A stretch of 64,000 nucleotides of DNA from Achromobacter insuavis (lineage in GTDB: Bacteria; Pseudomonadota; Gammaproteobacteria; Burkholderiales; Burkholderiaceae_B), in contig NZ_CADIJR010000001.1 in the NCBI RefSeq assembly GCF_902859645.1, positions 248,001-312,000 of the forward strand. Direction: 5' to 3'. Below are positions 18,792 to 27,316 of this stretch, piece after piece; position 1 is the first letter of the stretch, and every line of letters begins with the position of its first letter. Under the pieces are notes generated by a model. The model saw only the letters and a list, made by a program, of their open reading frames with translations. It had not been told where the DNA came from and searched no databases. A program made the position numbers and the translations under genes.

Positions 18792-20060
18792 ATGGCCATC
18801 GTCTCCACCCCGCTGCTCGACCGCCTGCTGACCGACGGCGTCATCCGCCAGGAGCATCACGACGCCGCCCGCCAGCGGCTGGGCGACGCCACGGCGGAGC
18901 CCTGGAGCACGCTCGGCGAGGCGTTGTTCTGGCTGGTGGACGAGCACATCGTGTCCGACGAGGACCTGGCCGCCATCGGCGAGCTGTCCGTGACCGAGGT
19001 CGCCTTTGCCAGCAACGCCACGCGCAAGCAGGCGCTGGCCGAAATGGACGCGCTGATGCAGCGCAAGCTCGAGGAATACGAACGGCAGATACGCCAGGTC
19101 GCGCTCAAGCGCGCCTTTCCCGGTCCGCGCTGGGCCTGGCTGGGCGGCGGCGCGATCGCCGTGGCCGCGGCGGCCTGGTATCTGTTCGCGCCGGCCACGC
19201 CGCCGCAGTGCGATGACGGCGATGTGCAGAAAACCCTGCGCGCCAGCCTGTTCACCTCGCGTCTCCAGCAGATGTCCCGCAACCCGCTGGCCGGGGGCGT
19301 GGCGCCGGCCGACCTGTACCTGGCGACGTTTTCGGATGTGAAGGAAGTCGGCTACATCAAGCCGGAGCGATCGCGCGGCTGCACCGCGACGCTGAAGGTC
19401 GGCGAGGCCGCGTCGGCCCTGGCCTACACCATCGGTCCGAACGACAAGGGCGAGATGATGATCGCCGGTGCGGACCCGCGCGTGGTGCGAGCCCGCTACG
19501 GCCAGCTCGATGCCGACGGCAAGCCGCGCGCTGTCGGCCAGCCGGCGGGCGCGGCAAGGCTCGCCGCCGCCTTCGAGCAGGGGGCGGCGGCCTTCGACGA
19601 GCTGACCCGGGGCGCGGCGCGCAAGGCGGCCCAAGACAGGCAGCGCGAGCGCATGGGCCTGCCGCCGGAAACCGACACGCGCACCGTGCGCAATATCCAG
19701 CCGCTGGGCGACTGCAAGGACCTTGGCGGCGGCCGGTGGTCATGCCGCCTGCAGGGCGAGTACCGTGACCGGCTGATGTCGGCCATCGGCCGCGCCGACT
19801 GGCAGGTGTTCGAAGGCGATTTCGAGTTCTTGCAGGAGGGCGACGCATGGCGCGTGGGCGAACCCTTCACGCGCCAGTACATGGATGCGGTCGTGCGCGG
19901 CCGGGTGGCGGAGCTGAAAGGCGACGAGGCGGCGGCGCGGCTGGAGCAGATCCAGCGCCAGCGGCCGCAGGCCGAGCCCGCGACGCCCGCGGGCGCCCAG
20001 GCGCCCGCCAGGGCGGGCAGCCGCGAGCATCGCGGCGACGGCGCCGTCATCAACAAATAG
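18792..20060 (+). CDS. Membrane-anchored protein of unknown function
   Basis: 422 residues. A soluble N-terminal about 110 residues ends in a charged helical stretch (QKLEEYERQIRQVALKRA). One transmembrane helix follows at about 116-134 (WAWLGGGAIAVAAAAWYLF), then a presumably periplasmic domain with three Cys (PPQCDD, SRGC, GDC). The C-terminal tail is Ala/Pro-rich. No family recognised. It stands alone between the HMG-lyase gene and the convergent methyltransferase gene. In-frame codon bias and absence of stops support it being real. Confidence 0.8.
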   Translation: MAIVSTPLLDRLLTDGVIRQEHHDAARQRLGDATAEPWSTLGEALFWLVDEHIVSDEDLAAIGELSVTEVAFASNATRKQALAEMDALMQRKLEEYERQIRQVALKRAFPGPRWAWLGGGAIAVAAAAWYLFAPATPPQCDDGDVQKTLRASLFTSRLQQMSRNPLAGGVAPADLYLATFSDVKEVGYIKPERSRGCTATLKVGEAASALAYTIGPNDKGEMMIAGADPRVVRARYGQLDADGKPRAVGQPAGAARLAAAFEQGAAAFDELTRGAARKAAQDRQRERMGLPPETDTRTVRNIQPLGDCKDLGGGRWSCRLQGEYRDRLMSAIGRADWQVFEGDFEFLQEGDAWRVGEPFTRQYMDAVVRGRVAELKGDEAAARLEQIQRQRPQAEPATPAGAQAPARAGSREHRGDGAVINK

Positions 20061-20085
20061 GACTGGTAGTGGGCCCGGCGCGCGC

Positions 20086-20718
20086 TCAGGCCGCGACGGC
20101 GTCGCGTTCCCGCCGGCGGGCGAAGACGAATACGTGGTGGTACTTGTCGCGCATGGGATGGCGCGGCTGTTCGACGCCGTCGATCGGCGGCACGAAGGGC
20201 GCGAACAGGCCGAGCGCGTCGATATGCACCGGGAAGGGCGCGCGTTCGGGCGTGTCGTTGTAGCCCAGGATGAGCAGGCCGCCGGGCTTGAGCACGGCGT
20301 GGCATTGCTCCAGCATGCGTTCATAGCCGGCCTGCTCGTTCAGGCCATAGCCGATCAGGCCGTTGGCGATCACCACGTCGAAATAGCCCGGCTCGTAGAG
20401 CGCCGCCATCTCGGTGGCGCTGCCGGTCAGGTGGCGGCCGGGCACGCCGTAGCGAGCCTGTTCCGGATCCATGTCGAGCGAATGGAATTCCGGCTTCAGC
20501 AGCCGCGGATAGTGCCAGGTGTATTCGCCCATGCCCAGGAAGAGGCAGCGCCCCGGGCCTTGCGGGCCGTCCGCCTGGTGGTTGAGATAGTCGAAGATCT
20601 GCTGTTCCAGGAAGGCCCGGTTCGGCGCCCGCAGCGGGAATTGCACGCCGCAGCGCGCGGCCAGGGCCGGAGACAGCCGGAACAGGCCTGATTTGAATGC
20701 GTCTTTGAGTTTGGGCAT
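20086..20718 (-). CDS. SAM-dependent methyltransferase (class I-like)
   Basis: 210 residues from MPKLKDAFKSG at 20718. A Rossmann-type core is suggested by RCLFLGMGEYTWHYPRLL (motif I region, though less glycine-rich than typical), EFHSLDMDPEQARYG (acidic loop, motif II) and YFDVVIANGLIGYGLNEQAGYERML (motif IV/post). VLKPGGLLILGYNDTPE is characteristic of class I methyltransferases. The substrate is unknown. The frame stays open upstream through the tRNA-Ser gene, so a longer product was rejected. A weak alternative start lies about 33 codons upstream. Confidence 0.78.
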   Translation of the reverse strand: MPKLKDAFKSGLFRLSPALAARCGVQFPLRAPNRAFLEQQIFDYLNHQADGPQGPGRCLFLGMGEYTWHYPRLLKPEFHSLDMDPEQARYGVPGRHLTGSATEMAALYEPGYFDVVIANGLIGYGLNEQAGYERMLEQCHAVLKPGGLLILGYNDTPERAPFPVHIDALGLFAPFVPPIDGVEQPRHPMRDKYHHVFVFARRRERDAVAA

Positions 20719-20931
20719 ACGGATCGCGCCTGGCTGTGTCGCCGGTTCTTTGACCGGGTTCGCCACCGCGAGCCGCCCGGAATGCGCCAGATAGTAGACG
20801 AAATCGTTTCTATTCAGGGGTTTTTCAGCTGTTAATGATATCTGCGCAACAGGGGCGCGAGCGGACGCGCCCTGGACCGTGATGGCGGGCGGGTGGCGCG
20901 GGTGAACCGAAGGGGATGGGGGGCGGTCTTC

Positions 20932-21021
20932 TGGCGGAAGCGGTGGGATTCGAACCCACGAAGGGTTTAACCCCTTGCCGGTTTTCAAGACCGGTGCAAT
21001 CGACCACTCTGCCACGCTTCC
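20932..21021 (-). tRNA. tRNA-Ser(UGA)
   Basis: Minus-strand class II tRNA of 90 nt with encoded CCA. Acceptor GGAAGCG/CGCTTCC, anticodon stem-loop CCGGT-CTTGAAA-ACCGG (anticodon TGA), long variable arm around AAGGGGTTAAACCCTT, T arm GTGGG-TTCGAAT-CCCAC. Intact and uninterrupted. Confidence 0.97.
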
Positions 21022-21142
21022 TGCTGCCGCAATGTACTGCGGAAGCGGCAATCCGGCCGCCAGGCAAACACTCTACCCGGCGGAAACACGACTTGCCGTA
21101 AAGGGCGCAATAATAATCCATTTGCTGCGAAGGAGGCACGCG

Positions 21143-22120
21143 ATGCACGCTGTAGAAATCTCCCGCCCGGGCGGCCCCGAGGTCCTGGTCCCCGTCGAAC
21201 GCCCCACGCCCGAGGCCGGCAAGGGCGAAGCCCTGATCAAGGTCAGCGCCGCCGGCGTGAACCGCCCCGACGTGTTCCAACGCAAGGGCAACTACGCGCC
21301 GCCTCCCGGCGCGTCCGACCTGCCGGGCCTGGAAGTGGCCGGCGAGATCGTCGGCGGCGACCTGGCCGGCAGCGGCTTCGCGGTGGGCGACAAGGTCTGC
21401 GCGCTGGTCGCGGGCGGCGGCTATGCCGAATACTGTGTCGCGCCGACGGCCCAGTGCCTGCCGATCCCCAAGGGCCTGTCCGACATCGAGGCGGCCGGCC
21501 TGCCGGAAACCTACTTCACCGTCTGGAGCAACGTGTTCGACCGCGGCCGCCTGGCCGACGGCGAGATCCTGCTGGTGCACGGCGGCGCCAGCGGCATCGG
21601 CACCACGGCCATCCAGCTGGCCCGCGCCATGGGCCACACGGTCTACGCCACCGTCGGCAGCGACGAGCGCGCCCGCGCGGTCGAGGCCCTGGGCGCGGCG
21701 CGCGGCATCAATTACAAGACGCAGGACTTCGTCAAGGAAGTGAAGGACGCCACTGGCGGCCGCGGCGTCGACGTGATCCTGGACATGGTGGCCGGCGACT
21801 ATATCGCCCGCGACATGCAATGCCTGGCCGACGACGGCCGCATCGTCATCATCGCCCAGCTGGGCGGCGCGCAGGCCAACGTCGACACCAGCCAGGTCAT
21901 GCGCCGCCGCCTGACCATCACCGGCTCCACCCTGCGGCCGCGCCCGGTCGACTTCAAGGGCGCCATCGCCCGCGCGCTGCGCCAGCGCGCCTGGCCGTTG
22001 CTGGAGCAGGGCGCCATCAAGCCGATCGTGCACGCCACCTTCCCGCTGGCCCAGGCCGCCCAGGCCCACGCCATGATGGAAAGCGGCGAGAACATCGGCA
22101 AAATCATCCTGACCGTGTAA
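21143..22120 (+). CDS. NAD(P)H quinone oxidoreductase (zeta-crystallin-like MDR family)
   Basis: 325 residues. The start at 21143 is preceded by AAGGAGG at six bases, which decides it over a longer frame. GroES-like N-terminal domain with KVSAAGVNRPDVFQRKGNY. Nucleotide-binding motif HGGASGIGTTAIQLARAMG near residue 150. It lacks the zinc-ligand cysteines of alcohol dehydrogenases, as expected for the quinone oxidoreductase branch (PIG3/QorA group), which reduces quinones with NADPH. It precedes tpiA by 128 bases. Confidence 0.93.
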   Translation: MHAVEISRPGGPEVLVPVERPTPEAGKGEALIKVSAAGVNRPDVFQRKGNYAPPPGASDLPGLEVAGEIVGGDLAGSGFAVGDKVCALVAGGGYAEYCVAPTAQCLPIPKGLSDIEAAGLPETYFTVWSNVFDRGRLADGEILLVHGGASGIGTTAIQLARAMGHTVYATVGSDERARAVEALGAARGINYKTQDFVKEVKDATGGRGVDVILDMVAGDYIARDMQCLADDGRIVIIAQLGGAQANVDTSQVMRRRLTITGSTLRPRPVDFKGAIARALRQRAWPLLEQGAIKPIVHATFPLAQAAQAHAMMESGENIGKIILTV

Positions 22121-22158
22121 GAAACGCGCGGTGTTCGGCGCGGCGCCGCGCAACAGGA

Positions 22159-22164
22159 TACAAT
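22159..22164 (+). promoter_or_regulatory. Possible -10 box of tpiA
   Basis: TACAAT, 85 bases before the tpiA start and after the quinone oxidoreductase stop. No convincing -35 was found, so this is weak support for a separate tpiA-secG promoter. Confidence 0.35.
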
Positions 22165-22248
22165 CACGGGTTTCGCCTGGAATTATTTCCAGGCCAGCCC
22201 GTGGGCGGGTGCTTTTCCCCCGGGTTCATCCACTCTGACATTTGCGCC

Positions 22249-22995
22249 ATGACTTCAGTCGAACACCGCGCCCGCCTCGTGCTGGGCAACTGGAAGATGC
22301 ACGGCAACCTGGCCGAGAACGCCGCGTTGCTGACCGAACTGCGCGCCGCGGATGCCGCCAGCCATTGCGAAATCGGCGTCTGCGTTCCGTTTCCTTACCT
22401 GGCGCAGGCTGCCTCGGCCCTGACCGGTAGCGCCGTGTCCTGGGGCGCGCAGGACGTCAGCGCCCACGACAAGGGCGCCTACACGGGCGAAGTCTCGGGC
22501 GCCATGCTCAAGGAATTCGGCTGCCGCTATGCGCTGGCCGGCCACTCCGAGCGCCGCGTGCTGCACGGTGAAACCGACCAGATGGTCGCCGACAAGGCCC
22601 GCGCGGCCCTGGCCGCCGGCCTGACCCCGGTGGTCTGCGTGGGCGAGTCCCTGGCCGACCGCGAAGCCGGCAACACGCTGGCCGTGATCGAGCGCCAGCT
22701 CAAGCCGGTGCTGGCGCTGGGCGCCGAGGCCGTATCGCGCATGGTGCTGGCCTACGAGCCCGTCTGGGCCATCGGCACCGGCCGCACCGCCAGCCCCGAG
22801 CAGGCGCAGGAAGTCCACGGCGCCATCCGCGCCGCGCTGGCCGCGCTGGGCGCGGCACAGGTTCAGGTTTTGTACGGCGGCAGCGTCAAAGCTGCCAATG
22901 CCGCCAGTTTGTTCGCCATGACTGATATCGACGGAGCCCTGGTCGGCGGCGCGTCGCTCGTGGCCGAAGAATTTTTGCGAATCGCCGCCATCTAA
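22249..22995 (+). CDS. tpiA: Triosephosphate isomerase
   Basis: Glycolytic/gluconeogenic enzyme interconverting dihydroxyacetone phosphate and glyceraldehyde-3-phosphate in the cytosol. 248 residues, typical length. LVLGNWKMHGN contains the catalytic Lys (K15). YALAGHSERR contains the electrophilic His. The catalytic Glu is in VLAYEPVWAIGTG, which leads into the mobile loop. The phosphate-binding YGGSVKAAN and GGASL close the barrel. secG follows after 21 bases; tpiA-secG is a common proteobacterial pair. Confidence 0.98.
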   Translation: MTSVEHRARLVLGNWKMHGNLAENAALLTELRAADAASHCEIGVCVPFPYLAQAASALTGSAVSWGAQDVSAHDKGAYTGEVSGAMLKEFGCRYALAGHSERRVLHGETDQMVADKARAALAAGLTPVVCVGESLADREAGNTLAVIERQLKPVLALGAEAVSRMVLAYEPVWAIGTGRTASPEQAQEVHGAIRAALAALGAAQVQVLYGGSVKAANAASLFAMTDIDGALVGGASLVAEEFLRIAAI

Positions 22996-23016
22996 GTTTC
23001 CGTTCCGGAGTCTGTA

Positions 23017-23511
23017 ATGCCCTTGATGCTCAAACTTCTGCTGGCCGTCCAAGTGATCTCGGCGCTGGCTATCATCGTGCTGGTCCTGCTGCAGCAGGGC
23101 AAAGGCGCCGACATGGGGTCCGCGTTCGGCAGCGGCTCGTCGGGCAGCCTGTTCGGCGCCACCGGCGCGGCCAACTTCCTGTCGCGCGCCACCAAGTGGG
23201 CCGCGGTGGTCTTCTTCGCGTCCACGGCCGGCCTGGCCTATGTCAGCCACAAGGGCACGAGCGGCCCCGCCGTCGAGTCCGGCGTGATGCAGAACTTCCC
23301 GGCCGACCGTTCCGTGCCGCAGGTGCCGGGCGCCGCGCCCGCCCCGCAAGGCGCCGGTGCCTCGTCGGTGCCGGGCGCTTCGTCCGTGCCGGGCGCCGCA
23401 TCGTCGGTTCCTGGCGCCGGTTCGGCCCCGGCCGCCCAGCCGGACGCCTCGGTGCCGTCGGCCCCGGCGCCCGCCGCTGGCGACAAGCCGGCCGAGACGC
23501 CCGCCAAGTAA
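23017..23511 (+). CDS. secG: Protein translocase subunit SecG
   Basis: Small integral subunit of the SecYEG translocon. Two membrane helices: residues about 3-26 (LMLKLLLAVQVISALAIIVLVLL) and about 52-75. The conserved QQGKGADMGSAFGSGSSGSLFG loop lies between them. At 164 residues it is longer than E. coli SecG (110) because of a low-complexity tail rich in Pro, Ala and Ser with repeated SSVPGA units. Such tails are common in beta-proteobacterial SecG. A terminator follows at once. Confidence 0.96.
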   Translation: MPLMLKLLLAVQVISALAIIVLVLLQQGKGADMGSAFGSGSSGSLFGATGAANFLSRATKWAAVVFFASTAGLAYVSHKGTSGPAVESGVMQNFPADRSVPQVPGAAPAPQGAGASSVPGASSVPGAASSVPGAGSAPAAQPDASVPSAPAPAAGDKPAETPAK

Positions 23512-23527
23512 GCGTCCCGACCCCATG

Positions 23528-23557
23528 AAAAAGGCCGGCTATCGCCGGCCTTTTTTT
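23528..23557 (+). terminator. Rho-independent terminator after secG
   Basis: AAGGCCGGC, loop TATC, GCCGGCC then TTTTTTT, starting about 17 bases past the stop. Confidence 0.9.
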
Positions 23558-23602
23558 ATGGCGTTCCGCCTTGGAACGCCGAGGGTCTTGCGGGAGATGC
23601 GC

Positions 23603-23782
23603 TCAGGCGCCCGGCAGCATGTGGCGCGCCGAGATGGCGAGGATGCGCTCGGCGGATTCGCGCAGCTGGCGCGCTTCGCGGTAGGCCCGCAGGGACACGA
23701 CGGCATCGTAGCGGCGTGAGCTGCGCGGGCCGGCGAGCAGCGTGGGACGGCGGGTCAGGATCGGGGATATCAGACGTTGCAT
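23603..23782 (-). CDS. Small hypothetical protein, 59 residues
   Basis: Complete small frame from ATG 23782 to TGA 23603. It begins MQRLISPILTRRPTLLAG and has an Arg-rich middle and an amphipathic helix (AYREARQLRESAERILAIS). GAAAGG lies upstream as a weak ribosome site. It occupies most of the otherwise empty space between secG and tRNA-Leu(GAG) and is the only plausible coding sequence there. No family recognised; short length makes this tentative. Confidence 0.45.
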   Translation of the reverse strand: MQRLISPILTRRPTLLAGPRSSRRYDAVVSLRAYREARQLRESAERILAISARHMLPGA

Positions 23783-24046
23783 GGTGGAGCCTTTCTACGG
23801 GCCTGAGGCCCTGTTGTGTATGGCTGGCATCGTAAGCCGGCCGGGCATGCGCGCCAACGAATTCCCTTTCATATGAATATCCGGGAGGAATTCCCCGGGC
23901 ATGGCCCGGGTGTGCGCGCGGCGAAGCCAGTATTGCCGACCGACATGACAGATTGATGCCAGGCGCGGAGCGGCTTGTAAGGGCTTGTTGCCCGGGCGGG
24001 GACCGCGTGCCCGGCAGCGGCGGGGTGACCGGCGTGCCGGGACGAA

Positions 24047-24077
24047 TTGACGCGAAACGGCAATTGCGTGATAGAAT
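24047..24077 (+). promoter_or_regulatory. Promoter of tRNA-Leu(GAG)
   Basis: TTGACG (-35) and TAGAAT (-10) with a 19-base spacer, ending 42 bases before the mature tRNA 5' end. Both hexamers are close to sigma-70 consensus; the spacer is slightly long. Confidence 0.6.
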
Positions 24078-24119
24078 GTTCGACTTTCCAGGAAAGCACT
24101 GCTTTTCTGGGTGAAGTTA

Positions 24120-24204
24120 GCCGACGTGGTGAAATTGGTAGACACGCTATCTTGAGGGGGTAGTGGCGAAAGCTGTGCGAGTTCGAGTCTCGCCGTCGGC
24201 ACCA
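24120..24204 (+). tRNA. tRNA-Leu(GAG)
   Basis: 85 nt with encoded CCA. Acceptor GCCGACG/CGTCGGC, anticodon stem CTATC/GGTAG with loop TTGAGGG (anticodon GAG), variable arm around TGGCGAAAGCTGT, T arm GCGAG-TTCGAGT-CTCGC. Uninterrupted, in contrast to the tRNA-Leu(UAA) gene of this window. Confidence 0.97.
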
Positions 24205-24216
24205 AGGATTCCTCGT

Positions 24217-24254
24217 AAAAGGCCCGCTGAAACGCAAGTTTCAGCGGGCCTTTT
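24217..24254 (+). terminator. Terminator after tRNA-Leu(GAG)
   Basis: AAAAGGCCCGCTGAAA, loop CGCAAG, TTTCAGCGGGCCTTTT: a perfect 16-bp inverted repeat with A- and T-tracts, 12 bases after the tRNA. Confidence 0.93.
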
Positions 24255-24416
24255 ACTTTTGCAGCGCGCTCTCGCTGCCTAGGGCGGAACGATTTCCACG
24301 TCCGCATCAAACCTTTCATTTATCTGTTATTGCGCCGTCATCTTTGACAGCGATCATGCCGGCAGGCTGGGTCGCGGGTGAGCCAGTCGATAACAGCGAC
24401 ATTGACAGGAAAACTG

Positions 24417-26513
24417 ATGAGTTCTTCGGACCAGGACGATATCCCGTCCAACCCCTCCACGGCACCGCATTTCAACGAAGTGGTACGACGCGCCGTGTCG
24501 CGGCGCGGCTTTCTCAAGGCCGGCCTGGGCGCCGGCGCCGTCGGTTTCATGGGCGCGGGCCTGACGGCCTGTGGCGGCGATGACGACGATGATTCGTCCA
24601 ATGGCAACCCTGGCAACCCGGGCGGCGAGACGCCCGCCAAGCCGGTGGAGCTCAATTTCAAGGCCGTGCCCATCAGCACCGCCGACACCGTGGTGGTCCC
24701 CGAGGGCTACCAGTTCGCCGTGATCAGCCGCTGGGGCGATCCGCTCTTCACCGGCGCGCCGGCATTCAAGGCCGACGCCAGCAACGGCGGCGACGACCAG
24801 GCCCGCCAGCTGGGCTACAACCACGACGGCCTGCACTTCTTCCCGATCGACGGCAGCGACAGCGTCAACGGCAGCAGCGTGGAAGGCCTGATGGTCACCA
24901 ACCACGAATACACCACGCCGGAATACTTCTACCCCGTCGGCGTGCAGCCCGGCAACGCGCAGTGGAACCTGGACTGGGTGCGCAAGTCGCAGCACGCGCA
25001 CGGCGTGTCGGTGCGCCACCTGCGCCTGGCCAACGGCAAGTGGGAAGCGGTGCTGGATTCGCCGTTCAACCGCAGCGTCAACGCCAACGTCGCCATGCAG
25101 CTGGTCGGCCCGGCCGCGGGCAACCGCCTGGTGCGCACCAACGCCGACCCGTCGGGCACGCGCTGCTTCGGCACCTTCGGCAACTGCGGCAACGGCTACA
25201 CGCTGTGGAACACGTACCTGACTTGCGAAGAGAACTTCACCGACTACTTCGGCGTCGGCACGGCCGACCCGGCCACGGTGAACTACCCCGACGCCGAATA
25301 CCAGGCGCACATGGAGCGCTACAAGGGCTCGGGCAAGACCTCCAGCAGCTCGTACCGCTGGGACCACTACGACAATCGCTTCAACTGGGCGCAGGAGCCC
25401 AATGAATACAACCGTTGCGGCTGGGTGGTGGAAATCGATCCGTTCGATCCGAACTCCACGCCCAAGAAGCTGACCGCGCTGGGCCGCTTCAAGCACGAGA
25501 ACGCCGCGATGACGCTCGCCGACGACAAGCGCGTGGTGGTCTACATGGGCGACGACCAGGTCAGCGAATACATCTACAAGTTCGTGTCCGACGGCAAGTA
25601 CGACCCGGCCCGCCCGGCGCTGAACCGCCTGTTGCTGGACAAGGGCACGCTGTACGTCGCGCGCTTCCTGGACGGCGCGGCGCAGGGCGACGCCATGGGC
25701 GTGGGCGAGTGGATTCCTCTGAAGCTCGACACCCCGGCGCAGGCCGGCGGCACGCTGGGCGCGCTGTTCAACCAGGACATGGGCGAACTGCTGGTCAAGA
25801 CGCGCCAGGCCGCCGACGCCGTGGGCGCGACGCCGATGGACCGGCCCGAGTGGATCACCACCCATCCGACCACCCGCGAAGCCTACGTCACGCTGACCAA
25901 CAACAGCTCGCGCGGCAGCGGCAGCGCGCGCTATCCGGGCGGCCCCAACCACCCGGGCGCCAATGACGCCAACCCCCGCACCGGCAACCAGTACGGCCAG
26001 ATCGTGCGCTGGCGCGAGAAGAACGGCGACCCGGCGTCGCTGACCTTCGAGTGGGACATCTTCGTGCTGGCCGGCAACCCGACGCTGTACCCGCGCACCG
26101 ACCTGCGCAGCGGCTCGGCCAACGTCACCGCCGACAACACCTTCAACAGCCCCGACGGCCTGGCCTTCGACAAGCGCGGCCTGCTGTGGATCGAGACGGA
26201 CGGCAACTACTCCAACACCGGCGTCTACGCCGGCCAGGGCAACAACCAGATGCTGGTGGCCAACCCGGCCACCAAGGAGATCCGCCGCTTCATGACCGGC
26301 CCGGTCGGTTGCGAAGTGACCGGCCTGACCTGGACGCCCGACCAGAAGTACCTGTTCATCAACATCCAGCACCCGGGCGAAGGCCCGAGCGTGACGGATG
26401 CGCAGAATAACCCGCTGATGGCCTCGAAGTGGCCCGACGACGCCAGCGCCAGCCGGCCGCGTCCGGCCACGGTGGTGATTTGGAAGCAGGACGGCACGGC
26501 CGTCGGCAGCTGA
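24417..26513 (+). CDS. PhoX-type (DUF839) Tat-exported alkaline phosphatase-like protein
   Basis: 698 residues from ATG 24417, which follows ACAGGA at five bases; a start 13 codons upstream also exists but lacks such a site. A twin-arginine signal SRRGFLKAGLGAG lies near residues 26-38, then LTACGG, which could also be a lipobox. Features typical of the PhoX/DUF839 family include a long beta-propeller-type body with TNHEYTTPEYF, WNTYLTCEENFTDYF, GRFKHENAAM, SPDGLAFDKRGLLWIETDG and FMTGPVGCEVTGLTWTPD. PhoX enzymes are Ca2+/Fe-dependent periplasmic phosphatases often induced by phosphate starvation. No Pho box was seen upstream. Confidence 0.9.
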   Translation: MSSSDQDDIPSNPSTAPHFNEVVRRAVSRRGFLKAGLGAGAVGFMGAGLTACGGDDDDDSSNGNPGNPGGETPAKPVELNFKAVPISTADTVVVPEGYQFAVISRWGDPLFTGAPAFKADASNGGDDQARQLGYNHDGLHFFPIDGSDSVNGSSVEGLMVTNHEYTTPEYFYPVGVQPGNAQWNLDWVRKSQHAHGVSVRHLRLANGKWEAVLDSPFNRSVNANVAMQLVGPAAGNRLVRTNADPSGTRCFGTFGNCGNGYTLWNTYLTCEENFTDYFGVGTADPATVNYPDAEYQAHMERYKGSGKTSSSSYRWDHYDNRFNWAQEPNEYNRCGWVVEIDPFDPNSTPKKLTALGRFKHENAAMTLADDKRVVVYMGDDQVSEYIYKFVSDGKYDPARPALNRLLLDKGTLYVARFLDGAAQGDAMGVGEWIPLKLDTPAQAGGTLGALFNQDMGELLVKTRQAADAVGATPMDRPEWITTHPTTREAYVTLTNNSSRGSGSARYPGGPNHPGANDANPRTGNQYGQIVRWREKNGDPASLTFEWDIFVLAGNPTLYPRTDLRSGSANVTADNTFNSPDGLAFDKRGLLWIETDGNYSNTGVYAGQGNNQMLVANPATKEIRRFMTGPVGCEVTGLTWTPDQKYLFINIQHPGEGPSVTDAQNNPLMASKWPDDASASRPRPATVVIWKQDGTAVGS

Positions 26514-26572
26514 AGCCGCGAGCGCGGCCGCGGACCTGTCCCGTGGCCGCCGGCATGCCTGATGATGTATCG

Positions 26573-26599
26573 GCCGGCGCCTTGTGCGCCGGCTTTTTC
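26573..26599 (+). terminator. Terminator after the PhoX-like gene
   Basis: GCCGGCGC, loop CTTGT, GCGCCGGC followed by TTTTTC. Confidence 0.88.
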
Positions 26600-26654
26600 T
26601 TGCGCGGGCGTCTTGTCCGCCGATGGGGGACGACCGCGCGAGCGCGGGCCGCCG

Positions 26655-26960
26655 CTATCGCAGATGGTGGCCGAAGGCGATGGCCGCCACCACGAAGGTG
26701 ATGGCGCCCGCCGCCGCCAGCCAGTTGGCGCGCCTGGCCGCCAGGGCATCGCGCCGCGCCATGCCGATCAGCGCCGCCACCAGCGACCACAGCGCCGTGA
26801 ACGCCAGCAGGGTCAGCGTGTAGACGAAGTTCGAAAGATCGTAGCCGCCGCCGCCGATGGACCGATAGCCGGGGCTTTTGGGCCAGAGCAGGGCGACATG
26901 CCAGCCCGCGATCACGACGAACACGGCAAGCCAGATCAGGAATCGTCGGTCTTTCAGCAT
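26655..26960 (-). CDS. Small membrane protein of unknown function
   Basis: 101 residues with three predicted membrane helices: about 7-25 (FLIWLAVFVVIAGWHVALL), 44-66 (VYTLTLLAFTALWSLVAALIG) and 80-96 (WLAAAGAITFVVAAIAFG). An MARRDALAARRANW cytoplasmic loop carries the positive charges. No family recognised. It is convergent with the PhoX-like gene and divergent from the chemoreceptor gene. Confidence 0.75.
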   Translation of the reverse strand: MLKDRRFLIWLAVFVVIAGWHVALLWPKSPGYRSIGGGGYDLSNFVYTLTLLAFTALWSLVAALIGMARRDALAARRANWLAAAGAITFVVAAIAFGHHLR

Positions 26961-27316
26961 CGATGGGATCTCCGGGTTGGCACGCGCCTAGTCTGACACC
27001 GATGCGCCGGCGCCGAAACCGGCGGTTTGCCGGCATCGCGGCATTACCGCATTACCGCATTACGGCGTCGCGGCATCACGGCATGACAGCATCACGGCGC
27101 CAGTCGCGACCAGTCCGCGGTGCCGGCCGACGGAATATCCATGCCCGTCCCATCGTCCACCCTGCACGCGCGCCGCGGATCACTGCGGCGTTCACGCCAT
27201 GGACTAGGGTATTTTTTGTAATCATAGTTATATATAATTAATAATACGTATTTAATAGTTTTAATAAATTCACCAGATAGGCATTCCCGGCCAGGCCGGT
27301 TGCCGCAGGAGGTTTC
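26961..27316. promoter_or_regulatory. Upstream region of the chemoreceptor gene
   Basis: About 356 gene-free bases. At 27035-27100 a degenerate short repeat runs (GCATTACC three times, then GCATCACGG-like units). 27208-27270 is strikingly AT-rich for this genome, with TATAAT at 27233-27238 and further -10-like hexamers. This is the probable promoter of the chemoreceptor gene. No good -35 or sigma-28 motif was recognised. Confidence 0.5.

Larger units (their letters stand above)
23512..24119. other. secG - tRNA-Leu(GAG) spacer
   Basis: About 600 bases containing the secG terminator and the 59-residue frame. The tRNA promoter is at its right end (TTGACG 24047-24052, TAGAAT 24072-24077, spacing 19). 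Between about 23783 and 24046 I see no gene or RNA. Confidence 0.5.

Noticed and set aside
27035-27100. CRISPR-like repeats
   Set aside because: Units are about 9 bases, imperfect and without spacers of constant length; a simple-sequence repeat.
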